Below are positions 61,521-64,000 of a stretch of 64,000 nucleotides of DNA, piece after piece. Each line of letters starts with the position of its first letter. Within the stretch, counting starts at the first letter, position 1. Source of the stretch: Ancylomarina sp. 16SWW S1-10-2 (lineage in GTDB: Bacteria; Bacteroidota; Bacteroidia; Bacteroidales; Marinifilaceae); NCBI RefSeq assembly GCF_009669305.1, contig NZ_SADB01000013.1, positions 62,001 to 126,000 of the forward strand. Direction: 5' to 3'. The position numbers were made by a program, and so were the translations under genes. A model generated the notes under the pieces. The model saw only the letters and a program-made list of their open reading frames with translations, searched no databases and was not told the DNA's origin.

Positions 61521-62648
61521 ATGATTTCAAAAGGACTCCTTTCTTTTATTATTGTATTTATTTTTTTAGCAGAATCGAGCTATGCGCAAAAAGATAGCTA
61601 CACTACTACTGTTAAATATCACAGTGGCATTGTTTTACCACACCATCAATCCATAACCTATTTACGAAAAAGTGGTATTGAAGCTATGGAAATTAACTTT
61701 GGTTTTATTCCATCACGCGAACGAAAATGGGCCGCTCTTTATAATCAGCCAGAAATAGGATTGGGTCTATATCACGGGAACTTAGGGAATGATAAGGTGT
61801 GGGGTAATGTAACATCGGTATTTCCTTACATTAACTTTCACCTCTATAAAAAGGCTTGGTTTCACCTTACCAATCAATTAGGTTTAGGTGTTGCCTATAA
61901 CAGTAAGATTTTTGATGCTACAAAAAACTATAAGAACACACTTATCAGCTCAAGAATCAATGCTTTCTTCAGCTATTCTTTAAATGCAGAATGTTCGATA
62001 AGTTCGCAATGGCAATTAATCGCAGGCTTTGGTGTAAAACATATTTCTAACGGTGCCTCAAAAAAGCCGAACTCGGGAATTAATCTCTTAACAAGTCATT
62101 TTGGTATTAAATATGCTCTTAATAAGAGGCCGGAAATTGCTTACAGTAAGCTTAAAAATCACACAAAATTAGAAAATGAATATTCTATAACTTGGAATCA
62201 TGGGGAAACGCAAGCTAAAGAGAACGACTTACATCGCTATTACATTTCTAACCTATCAGCAAACTATGCCATAGGAATAAATGCCAAACAGAGATTAGGT
62301 TTCGGTCTCGACCTTTTTTATAACGAAGCAACCAATAGAGGCGATTGGAATCTTGAACCCAAAACAGAATTTGAAGATCGCATAAGTCAAGGTATTCACA
62401 TCTCTCATGATTTAATTATTAGCGACTTCACACTAATGATTCAACTCGGATTTTATACTTTATATAAAACAGAACCAGAGGCTGCTATTTACAGTCGCAT
62501 TGGCTTAAGATATAATATAGGACAACATTTCTTTACAAATTTCAATCTTAAAGCTCACGGCGGTAAAGCACAAAATTTAGAATGGGGAATTGGTTATCGA
62601 TTTAAAAAGAAAAAAAACAAGCATATTCCTTCTATCAAAACAAAATAA
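61521..62648 (+). CDS. PagL-like lipid A deacylase (acyloxyacyl hydrolase family)
   Basis: A 375-residue outer-membrane protein with signal peptide (about 1-22, ending SSYAQ). The first half resembles the PagL beta-barrel: GLGLYHGNLG, FHLTNQLGLGVAYNSKIFD and the catalytic H174/S176 in GFGVKHISNGASKKPNSGIN. At the spacing where PagL has its third residue, glutamate, this protein has N188. The second half (about 200-365) adds further beta strands, so the protein is about twice the length of PagL. It may remove an acyl chain from lipid A. The DUF2807 lipoprotein gene follows 8 bp later, and lpxB is nearby on the other strand. Confidence 0.78.
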   Translation: MISKGLLSFIIVFIFLAESSYAQKDSYTTTVKYHSGIVLPHHQSITYLRKSGIEAMEINFGFIPSRERKWAALYNQPEIGLGLYHGNLGNDKVWGNVTSVFPYINFHLYKKAWFHLTNQLGLGVAYNSKIFDATKNYKNTLISSRINAFFSYSLNAECSISSQWQLIAGFGVKHISNGASKKPNSGINLLTSHFGIKYALNKRPEIAYSKLKNHTKLENEYSITWNHGETQAKENDLHRYYISNLSANYAIGINAKQRLGFGLDLFYNEATNRGDWNLEPKTEFEDRISQGIHISHDLIISDFTLMIQLGFYTLYKTEPEAAIYSRIGLRYNIGQHFFTNFNLKAHGGKAQNLEWGIGYRFKKKKNKHIPSIKTK

Positions 62649-62656
62649 TTTTAGAA

Positions 62657-63403
62657 ATGAAAACACATACATTCTACTTTATAATCGCAGTTATTTCATT
62701 TTTATCGAGCTCATGTTCGGATTTAATTTTGGGAGATGATGAACGAATAGATAGAACCATCGAGATATCTGACATCAACAAAATTCAAATTGAAAGTGTA
62801 TTTTATATTGAACTAGTTCAAGATACTGAGGAATATATTATAGCAACGGGAAGTGAAGATCAGCTTGACAAATTAAAAATACGCTCAGAAGGAAACACGA
62901 GTTTCTTGGAACACAACTATACCAATCTACTAAAAAACTATACACCTATAAATCTTGAGATACATCTAAAAGATATTAAGACTATTACGGTTCAGTCACC
63001 TTCAAATATTTCAAACACTGAAATCATGAATATCAACAACCTAGACATTTATGTTATATATGGCACCGAACTTGTAGAAATGAATTTAAACCTCAACTGT
63101 GAAAAATTAACATTGGATGTAAGAGGTGGTGTGAATGGAAAATTTGAATTCAAAGGAGAATGTCCCGAGGCATCCTATGTTATAAATGGAGCAACAAATA
63201 TTGAAGCTACAGATTTTAAGACCCAAAACACTAGTATTGGACAAAACAGTATTGGTGAGGCTTATCTATTTGCAGAACAAAAAATAAAGGCTACGATTTA
63301 CAGCTTTGGGAATATTTACTACAAAGGGAATCCTGAGATTGTGATAAACCGCGTTCAAATTAACAACCAAAGCCCAACTGCCGAGTTAATTCCCATTGAA
63401 TAG
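62657..63403 (+). CDS. DUF2807 (GIN-domain) lipoprotein
   Basis: A 248-residue lipoprotein with lipobox cysteine C20 (LSSSC) followed by SDLILGDDE. The mature part shows the head-GIN pattern: RTIEISDINKIQIESVFYIE, LVQDTEEYIIATGSEDQLDK, LEIHLKDIKTITVQSPSNI and later beta-helical strands. The family is of unknown function and is thought to sit at the cell surface. It starts 8 bp after the PagL-like gene, so the two are one transcript. It is convergent with lpxB, and I see no terminator in the 48-bp gap. Confidence 0.85.
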   Translation: MKTHTFYFIIAVISFLSSSCSDLILGDDERIDRTIEISDINKIQIESVFYIELVQDTEEYIIATGSEDQLDKLKIRSEGNTSFLEHNYTNLLKNYTPINLEIHLKDIKTITVQSPSNISNTEIMNINNLDIYVIYGTELVEMNLNLNCEKLTLDVRGGVNGKFEFKGECPEASYVINGATNIEATDFKTQNTSIGQNSIGEAYLFAEQKIKATIYSFGNIYYKGNPEIVINRVQINNQSPTAELIPIE

Positions 63404-63451
63404 ACCTAATTACTAATCAATGTTTAAGTGGAAAATTATGACAGAGGAAAA

Positions 63452-64000
63452 TTAAGCTTTTATAGCTTTCACATCTTCATAAATCATCTTAGCAAAACGA
63501 GCAGAAGCTCCAGCTCCTCCTAAATGTTGATTCAATTCTTCGTAATTAGCAAGCATTTGAGAACGGTAAGCCTTATCATTTAAAATCAAATCAAGCTCAG
63601 CACTTATTCTTTTGGGATTACAATATTGCTGAATCAATTCTTTTACGACGAACTTATCGACAACAAGGTTTACCAATGAAATGTATTTGATATTCAAAAG
63701 AATCTTGCCCAAACGATAGGCCAAACTTCCACCACTCATTTTATAACAAACCACTTGTGGAATTCTAAGCAAAGCCGTTTCCAATGTTGCAGTTCCCGAA
63801 GCTACCAAAGCAGCTTTCGATTGTTGCAACAAATCGTAGGTTTGACTATAAACAAATCTCAATTGACTTCCTTTTGATACTGAAGCGTAAAATTCTTTTG
63901 TAATAGCAGGTGCAGCAGCTACCACAAACTGATAATCGGGAAAACGATCGGCAACCTGAAGCATAACGGGTAAAATACGTTCAATCTCCTGCTTACGACT
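63452..64000 (-). CDS. lpxB: Lipid-A-disaccharide synthase, C-terminal part (cut by window edge)
   Basis: The frame is open to the window edge (183 codons) and reads SRKQEIERILPVMLQVADRF at the edge, which is the LpxB GSRxxEI motif, so an internal ATG at 63964 is not the true start. Further landmarks are AALVASGTATLETALLRIPQ, VVCYKMSGGSLAYRLGK and IKYISLVNLVVDKFVVKELI, then QQYCNPKRISAELD. LpxB joins UDP-diacylglucosamine and lipid X in the lipid A pathway at the inner membrane. The N-terminal half lies beyond the window. Confidence 0.93.
   Translation of the reverse strand, partial: SRKQEIERILPVMLQVADRFPDYQFVVAAAPAITKEFYASVSKGSQLRFVYSQTYDLLQQSKAALVASGTATLETALLRIPQVVCYKMSGGSLAYRLGKILLNIKYISLVNLVVDKFVVKELIQQYCNPKRISAELDLILNDKAYRSQMLANYEELNQHLGGAGASARFAKMIYEDVKAIKA

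Overview
The window reads as part of a low-GC Bacteroidota (Bacteroidetes) chromosome. The evidence is two SusC/SusD pairs, gliding-type ABC genes (gldF, gldG), an ECF sigma/FecR pair feeding an STN-type TonB receptor, DUF4843, PKD-like and DUF2807 lipoproteins, and several TAnnTTTG promoter elements typical of the phylum. A marine anaerobe or facultative member of the Marinilabiliales/Bacteroidales is my guess, not something the sequence proves. I saw no rRNA, tRNA, CRISPR array, integrase or intact insertion sequence.

Region 1 (1-1698) holds the 5' end of a small membrane protein gene and an aspartate/aromatic-type aminotransferase. Region 2 (1720-23726) is a beta-mannan utilisation locus, almost all on the minus strand. 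It encodes SusC, SusD and a third surface lipoprotein; two related lipoprotein glycosidases of (beta/alpha)8 type that I cannot place in a family; GH26 and GH5_7 mannanases; two carbohydrate esterases; two GH130 phosphorylases; a mannobiose 2-epimerase; a sodium:solute symporter and a GPH symporter; and a divergent AraC regulator. The implied route is: capture of acetylated mannan at the surface, cleavage and deacetylation, uptake of mannobiose and short oligomers, epimerisation to mannosyl-glucose, and phosphorolysis to mannose 1-phosphate plus glucose. No GH2 beta-mannosidase or alpha-galactosidase is present.

Region 3 (23829-34876) is a second SusCD locus of another kind: ECF sigma factor, FecR anti-sigma, SusC with STN domain, SusD, DUF4843 lipoprotein, PKD-like lipoprotein and a secreted thioredoxin-fold protein. 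It has no glycosidase, so its substrate is open. Both loci are bracketed by direct repeats of terminator hairpins, and gene stubs lie at the junctions of the second. This suggests that the loci are modules exchanged by recombination.

Region 4 (35400-40713) is a large outer-membrane beta-barrel protein followed by a histidine kinase and response regulator. Region 5 (41015-64000) is mostly housekeeping: a GreA/B-type factor, PhnP-like metallohydrolase, BASS-type transporter, CysZ/EI24 protein, two paralogous MFS carriers, nicotinate phosphoribosyltransferase with a D-amino-acid PLP enzyme and a DUF2062 protein, PepD, long-chain acyl-CoA synthetase, an FAH-family enzyme, a DnaQ-like exonuclease, DnaN, GldG, GldF, a PagL-like lipid A deacylase, a DUF2807 lipoprotein and the 3' part of lpxB. 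Intergenic repeats are frequent here, including a 0.5-kb element with terminal inverted repeats (51425-51905) and a palindromic repeat whose two copies differ partly by a compensatory base change.
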